DNA of 64,000 nt. Source: Boesenbergia rotunda. Taxonomy: Eukaryota > Streptophyta > Magnoliopsida > Zingiberales > Zingiberaceae. Both the position numbers and the translations under genes were made by a program. Shown one piece after another: positions 1-11,836 of the stretch. The notes under the pieces are model-generated. The model did no database searches. It was not told the origin of the DNA and was given only the letters and a program-made list of their open reading frames with translations. Location of the stretch: positions 248,001 through 312,000 of the forward strand of contig JAGFNQ010000210.1 of the NCBI GenBank assembly GCA_024364735.1, read 5' to 3'. Position 1 is the first letter of the stretch, and every line of letters starts with the position of its first letter.

Positions 1-753
1 ATTGATTACTATTAGTCGATCGAGCTAATCAATTCCACAATATTCTATTCGTTGCTATGGTGCTATCAATCAATTGGGACGTCTCCATAGGATGGACTGA
101 TTGTTAATGTGTGGGTGTTGCCCGCATGAGTTCTTGAAGTCAAAACTTGACAAAGCAAATGTGTCGGCCCTCCCAACGCACTAGCCACAGTATTCGGGCT
201 AGTAACCCCCGTAATTTATTTCCTCCGTATTGACCCTGAGACGGATTAACGAAGACGTTGGGACAAGCAAATCGCTTTTTGCCAGTATCAATCAATTGCG
301 TCAATTGATTGGCCACAGTAGCAAAAACTCTAAACCAAAATACTGTACCAACCCTCAAAGTTACCGTAGCAATTATAATTTTCAAGGTTTAAGTTTTGCA
401 ATGAACGTTAACCATGATAGTGAAAAAAAAAGGGTACTCCAACAATCATTTGATCAACGAAAATCTCCAAACTCTCGTCATGTAATGATTAAATTTGTTT
501 GGAACCTATAGTCTCACACCGTTTACATAGAATTTTGCTATAAAAAAATAATTATATAAACAGCAGTCAGAGAATTACAAAATGCTCGCTTCTGATAAAT
601 ATGAAATAAATAACATATGAACAAGGCTTTGCCCAAACAAGTAATCTATTTTCGATGATCAAAAGGGAGTAACACAATTGAATATATGTAGGTAACATGT
701 ATTTCTTTTGTTGCATTATGATTAATGCCTGTTATTCTGTCTTTTGTTTCTTC
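1..753. other. Downstream flank of LCB2, no gene seen
   Basis: No supportable coding region. Bases about 95-270 resemble 47080-47260 in the same orientation (a block around 'gggctagtaa' followed by 'gattaacg/aattgacg'), so part of this flank is a dispersed repeat. The 3' UTR of the minus-strand LCB2 gene should lie just below 754. I saw no clear poly(A) signal that I would commit to. Confidence 0.4.
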
Positions 754-3700
754 TCAATCAAACTTTATCTTCTCTGGTTCGGCAGGGAGGCACTTCGCCC
801 CTACAAGATCACCAACTTCGCTGATGACCTGAAATTAATTATGCGACAAGGATTGGAAATAGACTTCTGATCTAACTCTGTCTAGATAGATTCAACATGC
901 ATGTCTGATTTGGAACTGGTCTCTTTCAAAACAGCTCAAGATAAAATAATCAAAGTTTGGAAATTAAATTAATCCTACATGATAATGATGCAAACTATCT
1001 TTAGACAAAATTTTCTTTACCTTCAAGCCTCTTATCAGGTCTTCCCTGGTATGGGAGGCGGATATGCAGATCCTGGCCCTGGCAAGCAAAACCGGGGTTG
1101 CAGGGTATGCTACAATCACAACCGCAACCTACAAGAAAGATCTATCATCGATCAGAACTAGCAACGCAAATGTTTTTGTATCGCAGCACAAAACATGGCG
1201 ACACTGCCTAGCCAGACACTTACATTCTGCCTTAAGCATTCACGAGAAAAAGCAGGGAGTTTAGCTAAGTTGTACAGCATAATCGACATGACTGGTGAAT
1301 CATTGTCGCCAAGAACCACAAAGCCCATCTTCTTGAGTTCTGATCGGAAGTAGTTGCTGCTCTCGCGAATCTGTGCGAGTTTCTTGGCTCCTGGTTTAAC
1401 CATAAAGCAAGTTGTACTTATGCGCCATTAAAAGTGACCGGGGGGTTGCTGTGCCTGTAAACTCTCACCTCTGTTTGATCCATCTTCTCCAAGAACAACC
1501 TTGATTGCAGATATAACTTGTTGAACTGCTGGTGGGGACATGGACGTGGCATAGAGATGTGCTGGACAAGCGTACTTAAGGTACTGAATGATACCCTGAG
1601 AAACAAAATGGTTCATCCACATTAAGACATGTTCATGCTCCAAGGGATAATTTGACATTATGTTATTCAAGAGATCAACCTCTGAAGCTGCAATATAACC
1701 TCCACAGGACCCAAATGACTTGGTAAAAGTTCCCATCATGATATCAACATCAGCTGGATCCACCCCGAGGAGCTCACAAACACCTCTGCCAGATTTTCCA
1801 ACAGCGCCTATGCTGTGTGCCTCGTCCAAATATATGTATGCCTGACCCAGAGAGACAATAGCAGTTACTGCCAGAGAGAAACTCCATACATGTAGAATAT
1901 GTGGTTAAGTGTGGGTAGAAAATGATGAATATGTGTTAGAGTAGAATCTCAACATGGAACTTTGACAAACCTTGTACTTCTTGCAGATAACTACTATCTC
2001 AGGGAGCTTAGAGAACTCTCCTTCCATACTGTATATTCCTTCCACAATGACCATTATCTTCTTCCATGGTTCGCCAGTGTCAGGCTGCCCCTTAACTATC
2101 TGCTTTCTCAGCAATTCTTCCAACTGAGACGGACCTGTTGATAAAATACTGGGGAGCTCAGTAACATCAAAGCTTCAACAATTTAATCGAATTGAGAAAA
2201 GATCAGCAACATGTGATGCTCAATGTGCAGAGCTTACTGTTGTGTTGGAAAACCAGAACTGTGGCACCAGAAGCTCGAGCACCATTGACGATGGAATTAT
2301 GGTTGAATGAATCACTAATGATTAGACCACCCTGTTCGAGTACAAGAGTTTGAATTAGCACTCACATAAACTCATTTTGGATACCCGATTGCATGAACAC
2401 GTGAAGAAAAACAAGTTAAAATTGAGTATGAACCTCTCCAACTAAAGCAGGAATTATGGAAGAGTTTGTGACATATCCCATGCCAAAAGTAATAGCCGCA
2501 GGTTTTCCCACAAATCGTGCTATCAACTCCTCAAGTTCAGTATGCAACCTAGTGGTCCCTTATCAAGTAGAAGCCCGACCTCTTTAGGGGAAAAAAAAAT
2601 GAATTCTTTAAGACTTTTTCAAGGTGAAGATTATACATACCTGCATCTGCCCGAGAGCTGCAAGTAGTAGGAGCATAACTTTCGAGAGATTCGATCACAC
2701 GAGGTGTGCAGTACTCGTCTCCTGCTGCAAAACCAAGATAGTTGTATGATCCGAGGTTGAGGCACCTTGTTGTGTTTGTAGTTCGACTGCATACATGAAC
2801 GGATTGCAATCAATAACTCCTCCTCTTCTTTTTTGAAAAAAGAAAATCAAGATGGGATTGACATCAGTGCAAAATTAACATACTGTAGAGTCTTGTTATT
2901 GTCATTGGAGTAACGCTCAACCACATCGATCCAAGCATCCGGTGCACTAGCGATTGGGCGACCAAAACAATCCTGCCATTCAAACAAATATGTTCACTGA
3001 TCATCTGAAACATCACCACCTCACCTAAATCTTTCTGTATCACAACCCTTCTACTGAGGCACCTCTACATCTCTTGGTCACCCACCTAACTCCCATTAAT
3101 TCAAGTTAATTATAGTCCACAACTTCTTTGTCAGAGCAAATTTAAACTCAGTCACAGCCTCATGTATACAACCGTTCCATGTGTCAAATCTTTTACTATT
3201 TGCTGGTAATGAACTGGGAGAATATATACTAGGACTGAAGAAACCAATTGGTTCAAGAGAACCTTTGCAACACCTACGTACCTTCCAAACAAATCCAAAA
3301 TAGAAGGAAAAAAAAAGGATAAAATTATGAAGACTATCTAAAAATTATTAAACTAAATACCATATGCGAGAAGACTCCCTCTCCCAAAAGAAACCTACAC
3401 TAGTTGGACGTGCTAGGCACAAGCTAAACAAAGCTTCTTCCAACAACAATCGCGTTGATTAAGAAAGTTTTTCATTGACCCGAGAAAATAGACGCATTCA
3501 AAAGAAAATTGCACCATCATTTGATCTGCGAGGTCATCGACAGACATGACAGAAATTGAATCATTGACCGAGCCGAATGAAATTGGATGCAGATGATCCA
3601 CCCCCGAACGATGAAGATAAACCAAAAAAAAACTACGTCCTTCTCCTACTCCTCCTTTGGTCTTCCGAAGTGTCTCGTTTCTCCGCCGCTGGCCTGCCAA

Positions 3701-4228
3701 CGCGTGGGGCGGCGGCGGCGGCGGTGCTAAGCAGCATCTGCGGGCGTCTTCCGGGAAGATTAATCGAACCGGGTTCGGGCATTTGTGCGAGTTGAACCGT
3801 TTAAGAATTTCGGCTTTTCGATCTGACTAGACAAAAATTAGCTTTATGCCGACGAAAAGCAGCACTCCACTTCCACTCGATCACAAACATCCGAACAATT
3901 CTGAAGAGGAAGAAGACGAAGAAGAACAAAATGCCAAAAAGAAATCGGACCGACCTGGATGCGGTGGTAGATGCGACGGGTGTAGAAATCCTCGAACGCC
4001 GGACATATGGGCGCATAACCCTGCCAGAAAGCAAAACCCGGATCCGTCAACCCCGAAGCAACCGGCGAAAAGTCCGGCGGTAGAGGAGAAAAGAGCGAAC
4101 ACCTTGGGGTCGTCGGACTTGGACCAGTTGAGGAGCTTGCGGAAGAGGTCGCGGAGGAGGCCGAAGGCGAAAAAGATTCCGTAGCCGAGGAGGGTGATGA
4201 GGGCGGTCGGGTAAGTGAGCCTCACCAT
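754..4228 (-). CDS. LCB2: Serine palmitoyltransferase subunit LCB2, 12 exons
   Basis: Catalytic, PLP-binding subunit of serine palmitoyltransferase, which condenses serine with palmitoyl-CoA at the ER in the first step of sphingolipid synthesis; it works as a heterodimer with LCB1. Exons on the minus strand: 4228-4103, 4020-3955, 2972-2884, 2786-2641, 2558-2434, 2331-2238, 2134-1971, 1841-1680, 1595-1469, 1390-1224, 1128-1021, 828-754. Every junction is GT-AG, phases agree, and the sum is 1449 nt (482 residues plus stop), close to the roughly 489 of Arabidopsis LCB2. A membrane segment lies at about residues 5-25. Motifs: CLNLGSYNYLGF, DEAHSIGAVGKSGRG, and TFTKSFGSCGGY with the Schiff-base lysine at residue 311. 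The start was chosen at MVRLTYPTAL, where plant homologues begin; an upstream in-frame ATG at 4306 would add a low-complexity leader. No stop or frameshift. Intron 2 is the longest (about 980 bp). Confidence 0.95.
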
Positions 4229-5911
4229 CCGGCGGATCTCCCGCGGCACCGCGAGGGGGGGAATGGGCGGTAGCGGCGGGAGTAGGAGGAGCAGCGGCGG
4301 CGACATCGCCGGCCGTTCTTCCGCTGAAACGAGAGGGGAGGGATGGAGGGAAGAGGATTCGTGGAGGGAGAGGGTGCGCTCTAAGTCGTTCTTCCGCTTT
4401 TAATGGCGACTCTCGCCCATGGCGAACGGTGACCGCCGAACGTATGTCGTTATTAAAGTTGTTGTTTGGTTGGCGTTGAGAGGGTTGCACGCACCAGCGC
4501 TGAATTGAAGCGGGGCCATGGCGGATCTAGTGAGAGTAATTTTTTCTCGTAAGCACCTCCCCCATCTACTGCTAATACTTCTCCCGTACTCCTCTTGGGG
4601 AGGCACTTTATCGTTTTGTAGTCGTATTCCTCCACACCTCCCCCAATCTACATCTCTATTTATGTACATTACCATTGAATGTGTTTAGACCTGGTTACTT
4701 TCTTTATCCAAAGCAGGATTGATTCACTGTCTCGTGAACGTTGACCAGGTGACCTGGTGGGATCGACCCCAACTGTAACAGCCCGGATGTGGATGGTTGG
4801 AGGAGACGAAGAGATCGGATTGGGCATCGCTTCTTCCATACTTCAAGTTTTTTTACAATAAAGGTGTGTCTTTCTTCCTGATGCTCTTAAGTATGTTTAC
4901 TGTTCCAACATTGATGTGACTACCATGGTAGATGACGAGGTAGTAGTTTACATTTAAAGAGTAAACGTTAACTTTTTGTTCTACCGGCATTTGCAAGCCA
5001 ATCAAGGCGGCCCGTGATAAACATGAGCAGTGCTTACTGTACCTCAACGCTCTGAGAGTGGCGATACAGCTTTTGTTTGATCCCTTTTGTTGAGACTTTA
5101 ATGAGTGCTACAGTTTGTTATCCTTTCAATAGGGAAGCCAGTGTCTTGAAGTTATGTAGGAGTCGTCTGGTCAGCTTGATAAGAGAATAGAGAGAAACAT
5201 TCCGCCAGAAAAAAAGGATAGGAAAGGCCAGGGAGATGATTTGACAAACATACGTCCCCGCCTTCATTTTGTCCACAGTTGTCAATCCAACCTGCATAAA
5301 AATACTTGACCATATTATAAGCCCACTTTGGTCATTGGGGGAACTTAATAAACATCATTATTCAACTTCATATTATGTGAATATGTGGTCTGTCTGGAAC
5401 AAGGAGTCATCTTACAAGGTCCCTTCAACAATGAGAATTCAGTTGCAATTGGAAGAACATAATGTTGATCGGAGATTGGTTTGTTTGCTATGGAATTAGA
5501 AAGCAAAACATGGCAATTACTAAGTTTTATTGACCCGAATTCAATATGACGCCCATCATCCATAATAATTTGTGAAACTTTAATAGTTTATGAGGTACCG
5601 TTTGTTGTAATGGCAATTCTTTGAATGCTCTTGGCGTCCTTTTAGTAGTAGCCATGAGAAAGACTTCAAATTTGTTGTATGTTCTGCTATCATGGTAGGA
5701 TGGTATTTGAGAAACTGTATAAAAACAGTTGCAATATGAAAGCCATTTTTCTATTTGTATCACCTTGGTTGATAGTCATTTGAAACAATTAATGCAAAAA
5801 AATTATTTATTACTGTTCTTCCTCAGTTAATTTACTCTTCTTTTTCTAATTCTTTCGCTATCTTCAATCTATAACTATATATCTTCTACTCAACACTAGT
5901 TTTAAGTGTTA
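4229..5911. other. Upstream flank of LCB2, no gene seen
   Basis: Bases 4229-4400 are GA-rich on the plus strand (CT-rich on the LCB2 sense strand) and fit a 5' UTR or promoter. The open frames across 3.8-4.7 kb on both strands are shadows of LCB2 exons 1-2 and this GC-rich leader. From 4.7 to 5.9 kb I see no conserved protein. The segment ends at the TTA target site of Harbinger element A. Confidence 0.4.
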
Positions 5912-6558
5912 AGTTTTCCAACCGGTGCCCCACATCCCAACACCATATTTGGTATTGCAACAGTGCATCTCCAAAATGGTGTCGCACTGTTGCAACACCA
6001 AATTTGGTGATATTATTTTTTTAATTTTTTTATATTTAAAAATCTTATTATAATATATAATATAATATAATATATATTATTAAATGTTATATTATTAAAT
6101 ATCATAAATAAAAATTAATTTATAATTATTATTTTTTCCTTATTATTTAATAATATTAATAATTTATTATAAATATAAATTAAAAGTATATAATAGCGTA
6201 TTTTAATTTTATTATACATAGTTATAAAGATTTAATTTAATAAAAATTTTATTTATAATATATTAAATATATTTTAATTATAATTACATTTATAAATTAT
6301 ATCACTAATTTCAAAAAACATATAATAAAATATTTAAAAATTTGATATGCATAAATATAAAACATACAAAATAAAAATAGTAATGACACAAAATCAAAAT
6401 ATTATTAATAATCACTTAAATATATAAGTAATACAAAACACATAAACTTAAAAACATTCAGGGATACAAATAAAAATGATACTGAGATACTTAAACCTAA
6501 CAAATAACTACAAATAAAGCACACATAAACTTAAAATAACTTCAATAATATTATAATA

Positions 6559-7838
6559 CTAATATTCGGGAAAAACACTCTCTATTCCACTCAAATAATT
6601 ATGATATTGGCTGTAAAAATTCGAAGGATTCTGAGATTCTTGATCTTCACCTTGATATTGATTGATTTGTGATCATTCTCTCTGTATTGGAGATGATTGA
6701 GTTCCTTCTCCTTGATGTGCAACTGGATGAGATCCTGGACTTACATTCTCTTTTGCATAATTCTAATTTGTTCATTGCGAATATAATCACGCATCATCGG
6801 GTCAGAGATCGTGTTCAAATTTTTAAATAAAATATTAGTTTCTTCCTTGTAGATCATAGCATCTGTCATTTTTGTAGTAGCAGCAGTACTTGTATTCATT
6901 GCCTCAACAAGTTGAGCATTAATATGAATTACCTTTGCAATTTGTTCATCATTTTTTTCTTCATTTTTGCTTTCTTCACCCCAGGAGGTCGTTTACTAGA
7001 ACTAGCACCGCTATCTGAATCTGTGATATTGAGATCAAAAGTAGCCACACAAGGAGATCAAGGAGTAAGAAATTCTTCCTCGGATAATTGTTGTTTAGAT
7101 AAACCAGTATTAGCATTTTGTCATCGCGATTTGACACCTGCAGTATTCATATTGTCAGTGCCAAATTTTTCAATATCTTTGAGAATATTCCAGACATGGT
7201 CAAATTTGAAACCCTGTGTGTATTTCGGGTCTTGTGCTAACAATACTCTTGCACGAGTTAACTGCAAGAAAACAATTGAACATCAGTTATGAAGTCAATG
7301 TTATTAATGAACTTAGACTTTGATTATAAAATTTAGATACTCTAAAATAAATATGAGCATAACAACTTACAATATCTTATTCAGATGAACTAACCACTTG
7401 GATTCGGTTCGGTTTTCGGTTTTATTTTGTAATTCGGTTGTTCGATTTGTTTTTTATTAAAATCAAATAAAATTTTAAAATTTCGGTTAAATCGGTATGC
7501 GATATTTTATCGGTTCGGTTTTCTCGGTTTTTATTAAGAAATTCGGTCGGTTCGGTTTTTTGAAAAATATCGGTTTATTCTTTCATTTTGTTTTAACCGA
7601 ATACTCACCCCTAACTAAGCATAAGAAGCATTCTTTTTTGCAAAGATCTTGGTGGTCGGCAACAATGCGCAAAATTCGGATCTGCATGATACTCTTTCTC
7701 AATTATAGCCCAGAATTGATCCTTCGACTAGTTGATTCCTATGATTGGATTTTGTGAAATATAAAGGTAAACATGACATAAGTGTTTATCTTCTTCAATT
7801 GAGTATAAAGCTTGTCGGGAGGTGAGGGTTGAACTCAT
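6559..7838 (-). pseudogene. Harbinger A ORF1 (Myb/SANT-like DNA-binding), broken
   Basis: Counterpart of ORF1 in element B. The start ATG is at 7838-7836 and the final TAG at 6559. The two-exon structure matches B, with an acceptor 'ttgcag' before TTAACTCG near 7273. In this superfamily ORF1 is a Myb/SANT-like protein that helps transposase bind the element ends. About 200 bp of the first exon is replaced or interrupted at 7393-7615 by a sequence rich in the motif cggttcgg, and downstream frames are shifted. No function is expected. Confidence 0.7.
7393..7615. repeat. CGGTT-rich insertion in Harbinger A ORF1
   Basis: An AT-rich stretch full of 'tcggttcggtttt'-type motifs, absent from the matching place in element B. 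It begins and ends with reciprocal motifs (ggattcggttcgg; aaccgaatactcaccccta). Plant genomes contain many small elements of this look, but I could not fix its ends or a target duplication. Confidence 0.45.
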
Positions 7839-7929
7839 TTTGATCCGAAAAAGATAATACTCTCAAAAAAATTGTTGACATAGGATGTGTTATACCAACA
7901 CTTGATAAGCCATTTTATATGGAAAAAAT

Positions 7930-8730
7930 GTGAATATAAAATTGTTAGGTCATGTCATCTGTACACAAAAAATGTGTGTTCAGTGTCAGGTCACGTCGCC
8001 TGCCCAACTTGCCCTAATGTTGTCATTGTTGTGTTATGTCATCTGTGCAATTTTGTCCAAATGTGTTTATTGTTAGGTCATGTCATCTGCACACAAAAAA
8101 ATGTGTGTTCAATGCCAGGTCACATCGTCTGCCCAACTTGCCCCGATGTTATTATTGTTGTGTTAAATCTTCTATACAATTTTGTCCAAATGTGTTCATT
8201 GTTAAGTCATGTCATCTGCACACAAAAAATGTGTGTTCAGTATCAGGTCACGTTGCCTGCCCAACTTGTCCCGATATTATTATTATTGTGTCATGTCATC
8301 TATGCAATTTTGTCCAAATACGTTCATTGTTAGGTTATGTCATCTGCACACAAAAAAATATGTGTTCAGTGCCAGTTCAAGTCGCCTGCCCAACTTGCCC
8401 CGATGTTGTCATTGTTGTGTCATGTCATCTGTGCAATTTTGTCCAAATGTGTTCATTGTTATGTCATGTCATCTGCAAAAAAAATATTTATTTAATGTTG
8501 GTCACGTCGCCTGCCTAAGAGGCCCCATTGTTGTCATTATTATGTCATGTTATCTGTGCAATTTTGTCAAAATGTGTTCATTGTTAGGTCATGTCATCTG
8601 CATATAAAAATGTATTCAGTGGCAGGTCACGCCGCCTGGCTAACTTGCCCCGATGTTGTTTTGTTATGTCATGTCATTGTGCAATTTTTGTCCAAATGTT
8701 TCATTGTTAGGTCATGTCATATGTGAAAAA
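7930..8730 (+). repeat. Tandem array of about 128-bp units in Harbinger A
   Basis: About six units with a period of 128-129 bp; the word tgtcatctgc recurs at 8081, 8210, 8338 and 8467. Each unit contains two related halves built on tcatgtcatctg. The array lies between the divergent ORF1 and transposase. Long open frames across it are artefacts of the repeat. A homologous array is at 36870-37650 in element B. Confidence 0.85.
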
Positions 8731-8810
8731 TTAAGAAAAGTGTAGATATAACTTACATTATAAATACCCCATAAGCAACATATACCTCATTTATTCAATT
8801 ATCTCAAAAA

Positions 8811-10165
8811 ATGGATAACAACAATGAAGGTTCATCAAATTTATCATCTTCAAGCTCTGATGATGATAACTATGTGGAGGTGTTTGGTGCAAGGCAATTT
8901 GGCGTAAGACAACAACTGATCTCTCAGGTGATTTCTACCAATAATCAAATTATCTTAAATTATCTCAATGAAGAAAACAATCAAAGCATGCATCGAGGCT
9001 CAATTCCTGGTCACAGCGTGATCAATCGTAATCGTGAAGCTGTTGATCTTAATTTATTCAATGATTATTTCGCCGAAAATGCATTGTATAATGATGCAAT
9101 GTTTCGAAGAAGGTTCCGAATGGGACGGAATTTATTTATGCGTATCTATGATGTTGTTAGTAGTCATGACAACTATTTTATACAGAGAAGAGATGGGCTT
9201 AGAAGACTTGGTTTATCTAGCTTACAAAAAGTAACAACTGCATTTCAGATATTGGCGTATGGTCTACCAACAGATGCTACTGATGAGTACATTAAAATAG
9301 GAGAATCGACTGCCGTTGAAAGTGTGAAACGATTTTGTCGTGTTGTTGTTGAAGTTTTTGGAGGGCAGTACTTACGATCTCCAAACGCTCAGGATGTTGC
9401 TAGGCTACTCCACATTGGTGAGCAACGTGGTTTTCCAAATATGTTAGGTAGTCTAGATTGCATGCATTGGAGGTGAAAAAATTGTCCAACAGCATGGGCA
9501 GGACAATATTATGGTCATAGTGGAAAGCCAACAATTATTCTGTAAGTCGTAGCTGATTATGATCTGTAGATCTGGCATGCGTATTTTGGGTTTCCCAGAT
9601 CGAACAATAATATTAATGTGCTTGAGTCTTCTCATCTTTTTGTTAATCTTGCTGAAGATATTTCTATTCCTGCTCGTTATGTCATTCAAGGAAATGAGTA
9701 CAATATGAGTTACTATTTAGCTAATGGTATATATCCGAAATGGTCAACACTTGTTCAAACAATTCATGATCCATGAGTTCGAAAAAATAAATTATTTGCA
9801 ATGAAACAAGAAGCGTGTAGAAAGGATGTTGAGCGAGTATTTGGCATGCTCCAATCACGCTTTGCAATTATTGCAGGACCTTCACGTTATTGGCAGAAAA
9901 ATATTTTACATGATATAATGATATCATGTATTATTATGCATAATATGATAATATGATAATTGAAGATGAACGCGATTTAAATGCATCAATTGTGGAACAC
10001 TTTGAGGTGCCAACTCCAGATATTGAGCCAGCAGTAGATGATAGTACTCGATTTAAAGATTTTCTAATTCGATACAGACAAATCAAAGACAAAGAAGCTC
10101 ATATTACCCTTCGAAATGCATTAATTGATCATTTATGGGAGCAGTATAGTAATTCTGAATGTTAA
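8811..10165 (+). pseudogene. Harbinger A transposase (HARBI1-like, DDE), broken
   Basis: Homologue of the plant PIF/Harbinger transposase, a DDE nuclease that cuts and pastes the element. The N-terminal part is open from MDNNNEGSSNLSSSSSDDDN to LGSLDCMHWR. The frame then ends in TGA at 9474-9476, where element B has TGG. Further stops follow: TAA at about 9542, TAG at about 9567, TGA at about 9775. The first catalytic Asp (GSLDCMHW) is visible, and homology continues to the C-terminal end near 10165 (EQYSNSEC). A small duplication (taatatgataatatga) near 9940 also disrupts it. Decayed copy. Confidence 0.85.
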
Positions 10166-10545
10166 ATTTTCATAATCTTGTATGCTCAATTAAGTGTTAT
10201 TGTTTATTTTAAATAAAAATTAGTAATATATTTTATCCTAATTGTGTGTGATTTTAAAATATTTTTATATAGATTAGTTGGATGCAAAATTTTAAAAAAT
10301 TAACTTATTAAATATAAATGAAATATTAATTTTAAATATAATAAGTATCATAAAATAGATTACTAAATTAAAATTTATGTTGATAATTAAATTATGAATA
10401 AGACGAAATAGAATATTCTAAGGAATATTCCTTTTTAATGTGATATGGTATTAGTAGGTTGGAGCTGAAATAGTATTTGGTACAAACATTGTACCATTTT
10501 AGTATAAGACACCAAATATAGTATCTTGGGTTGGAGATGATCTTA

Positions 10546-10862
10546 AGATCACATATTGCATCACTATTACAACAACTGTGGCTACATGTCTTTGGTCATT
10601 GTACTTGCTCTTGAAGCCATTAAGGTTGATGGAGTTCCTATTATCCATGTTTTCCTATGGGGACTCTATGCAAGTAATTGCAGGAAGTCTTCTACTTTAA
10701 AAGCACCATACTAACTTTTGCTTCTTGCAAGTGTATGGCTTAATGATGAGGGGCGTGATGTTTGCTTTATATATGTAAACCAATAATAAAATCAAGAGGA
10801 AATCGCTCTTTCATCAAGTATAATTATGCTGGGCCCTCTATCACGAGCACAAACAGTTATTA
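10546..10862. other. Short spacer between Harbinger A and the foldback element
   Basis: About 320 bp with no supportable gene. It would have been continuous with the sequence before 5909 until element A inserted. Confidence 0.4.
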
Positions 10863-11836
10863 TTTTGGCTTCGGCAATTTACCAAATTAAGGGCGTACCC
10901 AAGAATACGTATTTACCAAACAATATACTATGGTTTCATTTTCACCAAAGGACGCACTTAATAATAGTGAACTTCCTTTTATACCGCTCCTGTTATCTAC
11001 TGACTTTCTCCTTCTCTCTCAGTAACAAATTTCGAGATGTCTGCATATATTTTTTCAGACTTTTATTTTAAAATAATATATTATTTAATTGGCGCTGAAA
11101 ACGTTGTAAGATAAACATCAAAAAAATATTTCAGTTAACAAATATCTCATCCTCCAACGTGATTTAAAAATATAAATATATAATTTTTATATTTGATTAA
11201 TAGAAATTAATATATTAAATAATATTTAATATATATAAAAAATATTTATAAATATATTAATAATATTTAATAAATATATTAATATCTCATCCCAGGCTCT
11301 TTATTAATAAATATATTAATAAATATATTTAAATATATTAATATATTAATAAATATACTAATATATAAAAAAATTTGAAAAAAAACGTTAGCTGAAAATT
11401 AAAAAAAAAGAGAGTGTATTGATTTCAGGCCCACGCTGGGCCTGAAATCAATATTTCAGGCCCAGCGTGGGCCTGAAATTTTTTATTTCAGGCCCACGTT
11501 GGGCCTGAAATCTTATGATTTAGGCTCGACGTGGATTCAAATTTTTTTTCTATTTTAAAAATATATTAATATATAAAAAAAACGTATCAAAACACTTAAT
11601 TTCAGATTCAAACACAGGGCCTGAAGTCATCCCAAGATGGTCTGAAGTCAAATATCTTCAGATCCTATAAATAATATATTTAATAAATAATAATTAAATA
11701 TAAAAAATATTTTTAAAATTGAAAAATTTTCAGTGCCCCGGGCCTGAAGTCATCCGACTTCAGGCCCTCCACAATTGATATAAAAAAATATAAAAAAATT
11801 TATAAAAATGTTTAATATATAATTACATATTATATA

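Larger units (their letters stand above)
5912..10542 (+). mobile_element. PIF/Harbinger DNA transposon A, decayed
   Basis: About 4.63 kb, flanked by TTA at 5909-5911 and 10543-10545, the target duplication typical of PIF/Harbinger. The ends form imperfect terminal inverted repeats around CCAACC (left 'agttttccaacc', right 'ggttggagatgatc'). Subterminal palindromes of the form caccaaatttggtg lie at 5940-6012. Inside are two divergent genes: an ORF1 remnant on the minus strand (6559-7838) and the transposase remnant on the plus strand (8811-10165), with a tandem array between them. Element B (35010-39578) is the same family and is better preserved; A lies in the opposite orientation. Both genes of A carry stops, so it is non-autonomous now. 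Confidence 0.85.

Noticed and set aside
3577..4675. Several open frames overlapping LCB2 exons 1-2 on both strands
   Set aside because: Shadows of the real exons and the GC-rich leader; no domain, and the splice model accounts for the sequence.
7887..8607. Cys/His-rich frames at 7.9-8.6 kb
   Set aside because: Same artefact, in the array of Harbinger A.
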